DNA from: Planctomicrobium piriforme
Lineage (GTDB): Bacteria > Planctomycetota > Planctomycetia > Planctomycetales > Planctomycetaceae
Assembly: GCF_900113665.1 (NCBI RefSeq)
Contig: NZ_FOQD01000015.1
Coordinates: 148,080-212,079 of the forward strand
Length of the DNA stretch: 64,000 nt
Direction: 5' to 3'
The position numbers and the translations under genes were made by a program. Below, in pieces: positions 43,779-50,818 of this stretch (positions are counted from its first letter, which is position 1; each line of letters opens with the position of its first letter). The notes below the pieces were generated by a model. That model did no database searches. It had not been told where the DNA came from and saw only the letters and a program-made list of their open reading frames with translations.

Positions 43779-43806
43779 GTTGAGGGTTGAGCGTTTGACG
43801 TTGAGA
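43779..43806. repeat. Heptamer array, 4 units
   Basis: GTTGAGG, GTTGAGC, GTTTGAC, GTTGAGA, starting 7 bp after the preceding stop codon. Member of the dispersed 7-bp family. Confidence 0.6.
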
Positions 43807-43813
43807 GACATCT

Positions 43814-43847
43814 GGTTCCCAGGCTCCGGCCTGGGAACCTTTTTTTG
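43814..43847 (+). terminator. Hairpin terminator, repeat family with 50083-50106
   Basis: Perfect 11-bp stem GGTTCCCAGGC/GCCTGGGAACC with loop TCCG, followed by seven or more T. The inner GTTCCCAGGC/GCCTGGGAAC unit recurs exactly at 50083-50106 without the T-run, so a dispersed palindrome appears to serve as a terminator here. Confidence 0.88.
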
Positions 43848-44015
43848 TTCTGGTTGCTGGTGTCCCATGTGGAACAGAGGAAGCGGATTCAGGGACGCCA
43901 AATCAGCCGCTGGGCATTAGCCCACGGTTCTTCGGCGAGAAAATGGCTGAAACGCCGAGGTCGCAAAGAGCGCAGAGAAAACGAAGACCATTTCAAACTC
44001 GGCGGCACAGGTATT

Positions 44016-44342
44016 TCACCTTCGTCCAAGCAAGGCGGCAATACCCAGGCAGACTGCAAAGACGATGGGCACCCAGATGTACCACAGCCCTCGTAAGGCA
44101 TCCACGATCGTCGCCCTCGTCATCGCCTGACTCGACAGTTCGATACCAATATCCATCCGCATGAAGTTGTCCAGATCGAGATCTTGCATTTCAGGCGGCA
44201 GCGTCCCGGCAGCCTTGGCCTCGCGCAATGAATTTCGAATCTCTTGCAGAACCAGCTGCTTCAAGTACGCAGCCAAAGCAAATCCGCCGGCAGTGATGAT
44301 GCTGGCGATGACGGCTGCAATCAGGAACTTCTGCGCCCACAT
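44016..44342 (-). CDS. Small two-helix membrane protein
   Basis: A 108-residue inner-membrane protein with helices at about residues 7-27 (LIAAVIASIITAGGFALAAY) and 87-105 (LWYIWVPIVFAVCLGIAAL), joined by a charged loop that holds NSLREAKAAGTLPPEM. No family is recognised. It is flanked by inverted, diverged arms of the CGCAGAG-type repeat (about 43943-43985 and 44389-44432), an arrangement that may be chance. The start is ATG 44342. It lies 100 bp after the mutY stop on the same strand. Confidence 0.55.
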   Translation of the reverse strand: MWAQKFLIAAVIASIITAGGFALAAYLKQLVLQEIRNSLREAKAAGTLPPEMQDLDLDNFMRMDIGIELSSQAMTRATIVDALRGLWYIWVPIVFAVCLGIAALLGRR

Positions 44343-44442
44343 CTCACTCTCCCCTGCCCCGGTTGCATAGGCATTTTTGCCTCTGTCATTCTCAGCGCAC
44401 TCAGCGGCCTCTGCATTTCAAAATCCCTCTGACATCTTGAAA

Positions 44443-45591
44443 TCATCGGTCCGGCGACGCCCTCAGCATCCCTGCAAACTGTCGGCCGGTCACCGGCATC
44501 GGCACCCCCCGGAGTTCTTCCAGCGTCACCCACCGCAAAGCTGCCGTCTCCTCCCCCACACTCAACACTCGTCCCTCAACACTCAACTCCCCCGTCAGGC
44601 AGATCAGCCGAATCCGGTACCGCGTGACGCTGTGGCGAATCTCCGTGACAGGCATCAGCGCAGTGACTTCCACCGCGGAAATTTTGTGCACCTGCTCGGT
44701 CGCCTCTTTCTGCAGTTTCGCCTGTAGGGCCTTCGTCAGCGACTGCTCCGGCGTCACCGACTCGACCGGGAACCGCACAAAATCCCACATCCCGGCCCAG
44801 CGTTCGGACTTCGTCCGTTGCCGAATGAGATACTGATCGCCCCTGCGCACCGCCACTGTCGCCTCCACCGTCTGCGTCACTCTCGGGCGAGCCTTCTTCG
44901 CCGGAATCTCCGCCTGACGATTCTCCGCAAACGCGACGCAATACCGCGAGATCGGGCATCGCTCACACGCAGGCTGCACCGGCGTGCAGACAGTCGCCCC
45001 CAGTTCCATCAACGCCTGATTGACGTGCCCGGCATTGACGCGCGGTTGCAGTCGCTCCGCGAACTCCCACAGCAGATTCTGACCTGCTGTCGAACGGGGG
45101 TCGCCGTCATAGCCCAACAGTCGGCAATACAGCCGCAGCGTATTCGCCTCGACGATCGGCGCCGGCAGGTCAAATGCGAACGAGCGAATCGCCCCCGCCG
45201 TGTACCGGCCGATGCCAGGCAATCCTTGAATCGCGTCAAGTTCACTCGGGAAGACGCCTGAATGCCGCTCACAGACCGCCTGCGCCGCGAGCCTCAGATT
45301 GCGACCCCGACTGTAATAGCCGAGCCCTTCCCAATACTGCAGCACCTCCGCTTCACTGGCGGCTGCGAGTGATTGGAGATCAGGAAACCGTCTGAGGAAC
45401 CGTTCGTAGTACGGGATTACTGCTTTGACGGTCGTCTGCTGCAGCATGATCTCGCTGATCCAGATGCGGTAAGGATCGCGAGTCTCCCGCCACGGCAACG
45501 ACCGGCCATGCTGCTTGTACCACTTCAACAACCCCCGCCGCAGAGCCGAGCAACCCGCCGAGTCAAATCGTTCCAGAAAGTCGCCCAGCAT
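44443..45591 (-). CDS. mutY: A/G-specific adenine glycosylase
   Basis: Base-excision repair enzyme of 382 residues that removes adenine mispaired with 8-oxoguanine. The catalytic Glu region is WISEIMLQQTTV. The helix-hairpin-helix is QGLPGIGRYTAGAIRSFAF with the catalytic Asp in FDLPAPIVEANT. The iron-sulfur cluster motif is complete: C-x6-C-x2-C-x5-C in CTPVQPACERCPISRYC. The C-terminal NUDIX-like 8-oxoG recognition domain begins at about residue 245. Within it, residues encoded by 44560-44587 are built from heptamer repeats (SVEGRVLSVGEE). ATG 45591 is standard. It lies just downstream of rpsD, but that gene has its own terminator. Confidence 0.96.
   Translation of the reverse strand: MLGDFLERFDSAGCSALRRGLLKWYKQHGRSLPWRETRDPYRIWISEIMLQQTTVKAVIPYYERFLRRFPDLQSLAAASEAEVLQYWEGLGYYSRGRNLRLAAQAVCERHSGVFPSELDAIQGLPGIGRYTAGAIRSFAFDLPAPIVEANTLRLYCRLLGYDGDPRSTAGQNLLWEFAERLQPRVNAGHVNQALMELGATVCTPVQPACERCPISRYCVAFAENRQAEIPAKKARPRVTQTVEATVAVRRGDQYLIRQRTKSERWAGMWDFVRFPVESVTPEQSLTKALQAKLQKEATEQVHKISAVEVTALMPVTEIRHSVTRYRIRLICLTGELSVEGRVLSVGEETAALRWVTLEELRGVPMPVTGRQFAGMLRASPDR
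44560..44587. repeat. Heptamer array inside mutY
   Basis: ACTCAAC, ACTCGTC, CCTCAAC, ACTCAAC: four 7-bp units within the coding region of the NUDIX-like domain. Same family as the intergenic arrays. Confidence 0.6.
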
Positions 45592-45598
45592 GTCCGGC

Positions 45599-45695
45599 TT
45601 TCAGCTTTCAGCAGTCAGCTCTCAGCAATCGGAAAATGGAATCGCCCCCGTTTCCTCAAGCCTCAGGCCTCAAGTCTCAGGCCTCAAGTCTCAGG
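45599..45695. repeat. Two heptamer arrays upstream of mutY
   Basis: 45599-45626 holds TTTCAGC, TTTCAGC, AGTCAGC, TCTCAGC. 45654-45695 holds six units of YCTCARG (CCTCAAG, CCTCAGG, CCTCAAG, TCTCAGG, CCTCAAG, TCTCAGG). Both lie between the mutY start and the rpsD terminator. Confidence 0.7.
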
Positions 45696-45711
45696 CCTTC
45701 TCACCGCGCAC

Positions 45712-45746
45712 AAAAAAAGCGGCCGACTCATGACGAGCGGCCGCTT
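45712..45746 (-). terminator. Rho-independent terminator of rpsD
   Basis: Stem AAGCGGCCG (45717-45725) with CGGCCGCTT (45738-45746), 12-base loop, followed on the minus strand by seven T (45712-45718). It lies 17 bp after the rpsD stop. Confidence 0.9.
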
Positions 45747-45763
45747 GAATTTCAGCGTCCCGA

Positions 45764-46369
45764 TTAACGCGACAGGAACGCGACCACCGAGCCGACTTCC
45801 ACCGGCAGGCTGATGTCGTCTGCCGTCGGCAGCGATGTCACAATGGCTCGCAGCTCGTCTTTGTCGTAGTTGATCCAGCTGGCGCTCTGGTCGATGCCAG
45901 CGCCCACTTCGGCGTAGAACTTCTTCAGGTTATCGCGGTTCTTCACCGTGATGACGTCGCCGGCGCTCATCTGATACGACGGGCGGTCGACGCGACGGCC
46001 GTTCACCAGGAAGTGACCATGCACGATGCCCTGGCGAGCCTGGGGACGGGTGGTCGCGAAACCAGCGCGGCGCACCACGTTATCGAAGCGGCGTTCGCAG
46101 AGAATCATCAGGTGTTCCCCGGTGTTCCCCTTCATCCGCTTGGCTTTGTCGAAGTACTTCCGCAGGTGCTTTTCACGCAGACCGTAGTAGTACTTGATCT
46201 TCTGCTTTTCGGTCAGAGCCTGACCGTAGATGCTCGTCTTGCGACGACGCTGAGCCATCCCGGGCGGATACTCTTTCTTCTCAAAAGCGCGAACAGCTCC
46301 CGCGTTTTCGAAGACTTGAAAACCAAGGCGGCGATTCACTCGCGCTTTCGGTCCGGTGTAACGACCCAT
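45764..46369 (-). CDS. rpsD: 30S ribosomal protein S4
   Basis: Small-subunit assembly protein of 201 residues that binds 16S rRNA and helps decode accuracy. It begins MGRYTGPKARVNRRLGFQVF and contains the usual YPPGMAQRRRKTSIYGQALT and KQKIKYYYGLREKHLRKYF. The S4 RNA-binding domain is CERRFDNVVRRAGFATTRPQ then ARQGIVHGHFLVNGRRVD. Gene and protein have normal length for the non-zinc form. In many bacteria rpsD sits in the alpha operon; here it is alone, with its own terminator, and is followed by mutY. A nearby RNA-polymerase alpha gene is absent. Confidence 0.98.
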   Translation of the reverse strand: MGRYTGPKARVNRRLGFQVFENAGAVRAFEKKEYPPGMAQRRRKTSIYGQALTEKQKIKYYYGLREKHLRKYFDKAKRMKGNTGEHLMILCERRFDNVVRRAGFATTRPQARQGIVHGHFLVNGRRVDRPSYQMSAGDVITVKNRDNLKKFYAEVGAGIDQSASWINYDKDELRAIVTSLPTADDISLPVEVGSVVAFLSR

Positions 46370-46927
46370 CGACTCGACTTCCTGAAGACGTCTACAGAAT
46401 AGTGTGTTTCAACAATGTGTTTCTTTCGCGGTTGTGCAGCAGCACCCCAGCCAGATTGCCAGGGTCAATACAAACCGCTCCCCGAGATCGGGGGAACGCG
46501 AGATCATGACGTCTGCGGCTTTCATCGTCAAGGGTCGCCCGCTCACCCGCCAGCCATTTTCGAAGCCCCCGTTTCAGCGAATTTTCGGCTGAAACTGCCG
46601 AACTCAAACTGCCCCTTGCAAGAACGACCGAAGCACCCCAACCCGCACCGCAATCTATTACGAGACTGCAACTTACAGATTCTGTCCGTTTCTCGAAAAA
46701 TAGACTCAAGCGATTTTTCGAGCACTCTCCCCGGACGAACTTGAGGAAAAGGACTATCTCCTCAAAAGATTTCCTCATAGAACGATTTCCTCACATCGGC
46801 CGCATTCGCCGGCACCTGTTCCTGCCTCACTTCCACTGCCCCTCCCGACTTCCCTCCGACAGTCTGACCCGTCAGGCCTGCTCGCATGATCACATCACTG
46901 CGCTTACCCCGATTCAGGAGTTCTTCG
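46370..46927. other. Divergent intergenic region between rpsD and OmpA lipoprotein
   Basis: No supported gene. It should contain the rpsD promoter and any S4 autoregulatory leader near 46370-46450, but I cannot identify a structure. A 6-bp hairpin CCCCGA/TCGGGG is present near 46482-46495. Three copies of TTTCCTCA or a close variant lie near 46750-46795. Confidence 0.45.
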
Positions 46928-47749
46928 ATGCCGAAGGACATGCGTAAAAAGCTGTTCATTCTGCTGGCGTTAGGCAGCCTCACCGGTTGCCACTGCCTGT
47001 GCCCCCGCTGGCAACTGCGTCAAAGCCAGCTCCGCGCTTATCAGGCGTACAACCAGAGCCAGATGCTCGCCAGCGAGCTGGGCCAGTCTCAGCAGATGGC
47101 CTCCCAGCTCTCCACCGAAAAGCAGTTGGCCGAAGCCCGCGCCGCCGAGCTCCAGCGCAATCTGTCGGTCGCCAACGAGCGGTTGAATAATCTCGCCCAG
47201 GAGCGCACCAAGCTCCACGACGAGTACAAGCATCTGCTCACGAACATGCCCGCCCCCGGCAACAGTCTGACGAACAAGCACTTCGAAGACCTGTGCCGCA
47301 AGTACCCGCAGTTCGAATTCGACCCGATCACAGGCGTCAGCCGCTTCAACGCCGACATCGTGTTCGACAGCGGCAGCAACCAGTTGACCCCGGAAGGTCT
47401 TCGCACGCTGCAGGAATTCGCCAGGATCATGAACGACGGCGACGCCCGCCAGTTCAACGTCCTCGTGGTCGGCCATACCGACGACGAACCGGTCGTGCAG
47501 CCCACCACTCGGGCCAAGCACGAAACGAACTGGGAACTTTCAGCACATCGGGCGACCGCCGTGGTCCGCCAGCTCGGAAAATACGGCGTCTCCGAACCCC
47601 GCATGGGAGTCGCCGGATACAACATGTATCAGCCGGCGGTTCCCAATACGAACGACGGCATGCGATCTAAAAACCGCCGCGTCGAACTGTTCGTCCTCGC
47701 CCCCGACGCCTCCATCGCCGGCCGCGACTCGAACGTCTCGCAGCGTTAA
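46928..47749 (+). CDS. OmpA-family lipoprotein (peptidoglycan-associated type)
   Basis: Outer-membrane lipoprotein of 273 residues. ATG 46928 has AGGAG seven bases upstream (46916-46920) and gives a signal with lipobox LTGC (Cys21). Residues about 25-95 form a Gln/Glu/Ala-rich coiled coil (SQQMASQLSTEKQLAEARAA). The C-terminal OmpA domain (about 135-262) has DIVFDSGSNQLTPEGLRTLQ, VLVVGHTDDEPV, NWELSAHRATAVVRQL, YGVSEPRMGVAGYN and SKNRRVELFVL, so the peptidoglycan-binding Asp and Arg are present. It would tether the outer membrane to the cell wall, which is of interest given the unusual planctomycete envelope. A palindromic terminator follows. Confidence 0.9.
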   Translation: MPKDMRKKLFILLALGSLTGCHCLCPRWQLRQSQLRAYQAYNQSQMLASELGQSQQMASQLSTEKQLAEARAAELQRNLSVANERLNNLAQERTKLHDEYKHLLTNMPAPGNSLTNKHFEDLCRKYPQFEFDPITGVSRFNADIVFDSGSNQLTPEGLRTLQEFARIMNDGDARQFNVLVVGHTDDEPVVQPTTRAKHETNWELSAHRATAVVRQLGKYGVSEPRMGVAGYNMYQPAVPNTNDGMRSKNRRVELFVLAPDASIAGRDSNVSQR

Positions 47750-47772
47750 ACTGAAACGGTGTTGAACTCAGC

Positions 47773-47917
47773 AAATTGTCCCGGGTGCAAAGAGCGCCCG
47801 GGACAATTTATTTTGCATCTCTTGCCGGCGAACAATCATTGTCCCGGACGCTGAAGCGACTCCGCTCAGACAATCGAACCTCGGCATTCCAGGTCGGACC
47901 TGAGCGTCCGGGACAAT
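47773..47917. repeat. Twin ATTGTCCCGG hairpins
   Basis: 47773-47785/47797-47809 form a perfect 13-bp stem (AAATTGTCCCGGG) followed by TTTATTTT, which probably terminates the OmpA gene. 47838-47852/47903-47917 form a perfect 15-bp stem (ATTGTCCCGGACGCT) around a 50-bp loop. Both share ATTGTCCCGG ends, so they look like two units of one palindromic repeat. Confidence 0.8.
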
Positions 47918-47976
47918 TTCGTATTTCAGCCCTCCGCCTCGCAGTCCGAACATGATCCCCGGCGGTGATTGCCACC

Positions 47977-48717
47977 ATGCACAGCCACTGGTTTCTTCCC
48001 GTCAAATTCCCGCTCGCCTGGTCGGAGTTTCGCAAACTCCCCCGCCACCCGGCCTATCGCTTTGAATACCGTCGCGGCCACCTGCAGATCACCGGTCGCC
48101 CCGAGTACGCCCACTGCACGCTCCCCACCTCTTCGACAGGCGAGAACGCCCCGTCGCCCAACGGGTCCATTCGCATTCTGAAGTGGAACGAATTCGACTC
48201 CCGGGCACGGTGCGATGAACTGTTCAAACTCTTCGCTGCCGCCACCGCCCGCACCCTCCCCTACTCGATCCTGACCCCCGCCCGGCGGGAACAGGCGGCC
48301 GTCGACCTGATCGGCGAAGCCCTCGACGGTTACGATGGCCCGATCATTCCCACCGCGTCTCAAATCGCAGTCGATGCCGCGACCGGAAACCTGGTCGCGG
48401 CCATCCTGATGACGCTTGTCGCTCCCGGCAGTTGGACCGATTTCACCGACCCCAACTGGGCACAGACACCCCCAGCCGACCCGATTGCCTCCCGCTGGGG
48501 CCAGCCGCATCTGACCTGGGTGTTCGTCTCCCCAGACCGCCAGCGTCGCGGCCTGGGCCAGCAACTGCTGACCAATGCCAGATTGGCCCTGGAAACTCTC
48601 GGCTACCCCGCCCTCGCCAGCACTTTTCTCCTCGGCGACCACGGCAGCATGCTCTGGCACTGGAAACAAGGCTTTGAACTGTTGCCGGGCTTGCGATCTC
48701 TCAGTCCGCGTCTCTAA
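47977..48717 (+). CDS. GNAT family acetyltransferase
   Basis: N-acetyltransferase-like protein of 246 residues. The last 90 residues hold the GNAT core: LTWVFVSPDRQRRGLGQQLL with the acetyl-CoA loop Q-R-R-G-L-G, then TNARLALETLGYPALASTFL and MLWHWKQGFEL, the usual final strand. The N-terminal 130 residues are an additional domain of unclear type (RFEYRRGHLQITGRPEYAHC). ATG 47977 (MHSHWFLPVKFPLAW) is preferred over an in-frame GTG at 47965. It stands alone between repeat-rich flanks. The acceptor substrate is unknown. Confidence 0.8.
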   Translation: MHSHWFLPVKFPLAWSEFRKLPRHPAYRFEYRRGHLQITGRPEYAHCTLPTSSTGENAPSPNGSIRILKWNEFDSRARCDELFKLFAAATARTLPYSILTPARREQAAVDLIGEALDGYDGPIIPTASQIAVDAATGNLVAAILMTLVAPGSWTDFTDPNWAQTPPADPIASRWGQPHLTWVFVSPDRQRRGLGQQLLTNARLALETLGYPALASTFLLGDHGSMLWHWKQGFELLPGLRSLSPRL

Positions 48718-48734
48718 AGAACGTGCATTGAAAA

Positions 48735-48816
48735 TGGGAGGGCGAGGCTCCCGCCGAGCCGCAACCAAGGGAAAACGTGATCTTCCGGGCGGCTCAGCAG
48801 GAGCTTCGCCCTCCCA
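48735..48816. repeat. Large inverted repeat (GGGAGGGCGAGGCTCC family)
   Basis: Arms 48735-48762 and 48789-48816 are complementary at 25 of 28 positions with 26 bp between them. The unit CTCCCGCCGAGCC is shared with 3323-3379. It lies just after the acetyltransferase stop and could act as a bidirectional transcription stop. Confidence 0.75.
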
Positions 48817-48966
48817 GGAATGGTCTCCATTCGAGTTTCAAAACACGTTCTGAATCCTGAACAGGGTCTCCGTTCCCTGACGGGACTCGCTGGACACTGG
48901 CCCGACAACTCTCGACACTTCCCGAAAATCGCGGGAAACACTTTTTTCTCTCAGGATGACAGAGCC

Positions 48967-49956
48967 ATGTCGAAACCAATTCGCGTCGCAATTACAGGAG
49001 CAGCAGGCAATATCGGTTACGCACTGGCGTTTCGCATCGCCAGCGGCGAGGTCTTTGGACCCGACCAGCCGGTCCACCTTAACCTCGTCGAAGTTCCGCC
49101 GATCATGAAATCGCTGGTCGGCGTCGAAATGGAAATGGAAGACTGTGCGTTCCCCACGCTCACCGGCGTTACCCGTTGCGACAGCGATCACCTCGAAGAG
49201 GGCTTCGCCGACTGTAACTGGGTGCTCTGCGTCGGCAGCATTCCCCGCAAGGCCGGGATGGAACGCAGCGACCTGATTCGCATCAACGGTCCAATCTTTA
49301 CGAACACCGGAAAAGCCATTCAGGCCGCCGCCGCCAAAGACGTGCGGGTGGTCGTGGTCGGTAACCCGTGCAACACGAACTGTCTGATCGCGATGAACCA
49401 CGCACCAGACGTCCCCCGCGACCGCTGGTTCGCCATGACCATGCTCGACGAAAACCGCGCCAAGTCGCAGCTCGCCAAAAAGGCCGGCGTACAGGTGAAG
49501 TCGGTGAAGAACGTCGGCATCTGGGGCAACCACTCGGCCACTCAGTATCCCGACTTCTTCCACGCTACCATCGACGGCAAGCCGGCCGTCGACGTTATCA
49601 AGGATGACAAGTGGCTGCAGACGGAATTCATCCCCATCGTGCAGAAGCGCGGTGCAGCAGTCATTGAAGCCCGCGGCGCCAGCAGTGCCGCCAGCGCTGC
49701 CAACGCGGTCCTCGACACCGTCAAAGGCATCATCCGCCCCACCGCAGCCGGCAGCTGCTTCAGCGCGGCCCTCTGCAGCGATGGCAGCTACGGCATCGAC
49801 GAAGGCCTGATCTTCGGCTACCCGCTGACCAGCGACGGCAAGTCCGTGAAGATCATTCAGGGCCAGCAGCACAACGACTTCGCCAAGTCGAAGATCCAGA
49901 TCACCCTCGACGAACTCCGTTCAGAACGGGACACCGTGAAGGATCTGCTGAAGTAG
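48967..49956 (+). CDS. mdh: Malate dehydrogenase
   Basis: NAD-dependent TCA-cycle enzyme of 329 residues. ATG 48967 (MSKPIRVAITGAAGNIGYAL) begins the coenzyme fold directly; AGGA lies upstream at 48952. The upstream open frame contains no family sequence. Signatures are GAAGNIGYALAFRIASGEVF, LVEVPPIMKSLVGVEMEMED, VGSIPRKAGMERSDLIRING (substrate Arg residues) and VVVVGNPCNTNCLIAMNHAP. The catalytic His lies in VGIWGNHSATQYPDF. The length and GAAGNIG variant match the cytosolic/eukaryotic-like MalDH group rather than the short LDH-like group. A strong terminator follows. Confidence 0.96.
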   Translation: MSKPIRVAITGAAGNIGYALAFRIASGEVFGPDQPVHLNLVEVPPIMKSLVGVEMEMEDCAFPTLTGVTRCDSDHLEEGFADCNWVLCVGSIPRKAGMERSDLIRINGPIFTNTGKAIQAAAAKDVRVVVVGNPCNTNCLIAMNHAPDVPRDRWFAMTMLDENRAKSQLAKKAGVQVKSVKNVGIWGNHSATQYPDFFHATIDGKPAVDVIKDDKWLQTEFIPIVQKRGAAVIEARGASSAASAANAVLDTVKGIIRPTAAGSCFSAALCSDGSYGIDEGLIFGYPLTSDGKSVKIIQGQQHNDFAKSKIQITLDELRSERDTVKDLLK

Positions 49957-49958
49957 GC

Positions 49959-49986
49959 GTTGAGGGTCGAGCGTTGAGAGTTGAGT
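49959..49986. repeat. Heptamer array, 4 units
   Basis: GTTGAGG, GTCGAGC, GTTGAGA, GTTGAGT, starting 3 bp after the mdh stop codon. Confidence 0.65.
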
Positions 49987-49989
49987 GCG

Positions 49990-50018
49990 AACAGCCCGGC
50001 CACCCGCCGGGCTGTTTT
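49990..50018 (+). terminator. Rho-independent terminator of mdh
   Basis: Perfect 11-bp stem AACAGCCCGGC (49990-50000) with GCCGGGCTGTT (50006-50016), loop CACCC, followed by TT. Lies 33 bp after the mdh stop. Confidence 0.88.
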
Positions 50019-50033
50019 CGTTCAATGATCGCT

Positions 50034-50075
50034 CCCTCGCCCCGGTACTCCGGGGAGAGGGCCGGGGTGAGGGGG
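50034..50075. repeat. GC-rich dispersed hairpin repeat, copy b
   Basis: Hairpin 50040-50055 with stem CCCCGG/CCGGGG and loop TACT, followed by GAGAGGGCCGGGGTGAGG. Compared with copies a and c, the fifth stem pair is G-C instead of T-A, a compensatory change. Confidence 0.85.
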
Positions 50076-50082
50076 AACTCTC

Positions 50083-50106
50083 GTTCCCAGGCTCCCGCCT
50101 GGGAAC
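50083..50106. repeat. GTTCCCAGGC palindrome
   Basis: Perfect 10-bp stem GTTCCCAGGC/GCCTGGGAAC with loop TCCC, identical in stem to the terminator at 43814-43847 but without its T-run. Confidence 0.8.
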
Positions 50107-50271
50107 GCCACAGACCTCAACTCGCTCCCAATTGCACCCCGCCCTCACCCGTCAAGACGCCATCCCGCGATTATTTTTCTCCTCACCCAGTTTCCGAAGG
50201 ACAGGCACTCGACTTGCACCCGCATGGGTACAATGCAGTTGAACTCTGTCCTGTACGAAGAGGAGAAGCTG

Positions 50272-50757
50272 ATGAGCTATCGACGCGAACCCCGCATCTC
50301 GAACGACACCTGGATTCTGGTCGCCGATCGGGCACATGCGGTTGTTTACCACTCAATCTGGCCGGAACTCGCCAAACTGGAGCCGGTGCAGTCGCTCAAC
50401 CATCCGGAAGGGTCAGCCCATCGCGACGACGTGCTCACCGACCGGCCCGGCCGGTTTGCAGCTCCAGGGGTGCCGATGCAGTCTGGCGAGCCTCAGACCG
50501 ATTTCCGCCATCGCACCGCCAACGACTTCGCGGTGGAGTTGGTCGACCGGCTCGAACAAGGCAGGAACAACAACGAGTTCGGCCGGCTGATCGTCGTGGC
50601 CCCACCCCTGTTCCTCGGCGTCCTCCGCGACCGCTACTCAGCGCCTCTTGCTAAAACGATCGTGCTGGAACTCGACAAAGAACTGGCCGAAGCCAGCACT
50701 CCAGAAATCGCCGACCACGTCCGACAACACCTCGCTGAAGCCGTTGCAACAACCTAG
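50272..50757 (+). CDS. Host-attachment family protein (eRF1-like fold)
   Basis: Protein of 161 residues resembling the bacterial host_attach/baeRF family, named for a protein needed for Agrobacterium attachment and now grouped with archaeal release-factor-like folds. It begins MSYRREPRISNDTWILVADR, and AHAVVYHSIWPELAKLEPVQ follows. FRHRTANDFAVELVDRLEQG and FGRLIVVAPPLFLGVLRDRY match the usual pattern, ending with a short helical segment. ATG 50272 has GAAGAGGAGAAG just upstream. The molecular role is poorly defined in the family, with a ribosome-associated function proposed. It stands alone. Confidence 0.85.
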   Translation: MSYRREPRISNDTWILVADRAHAVVYHSIWPELAKLEPVQSLNHPEGSAHRDDVLTDRPGRFAAPGVPMQSGEPQTDFRHRTANDFAVELVDRLEQGRNNNEFGRLIVVAPPLFLGVLRDRYSAPLAKTIVLELDKELAEASTPEIADHVRQHLAEAVATT

Positions 50758-50818
50758 ACGCGACTACTGAACAATCGCGAACTCAAGGTGGCACAGGCAG
50801 AAATGCCTGTGCCATTTT

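Larger units (their letters stand above)
49957..50271. other. Repeat-rich spacer after mdh
   Basis: No gene. In order it holds a heptamer array (49959-49986), the mdh terminator (49990-50018), GC-rich hairpin repeat copy b (50034-50075) and the GTTCCCAGGC palindrome (50083-50106). Four different repeat types within 150 bp make it the densest repeat cluster in the window. Confidence 0.75.
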
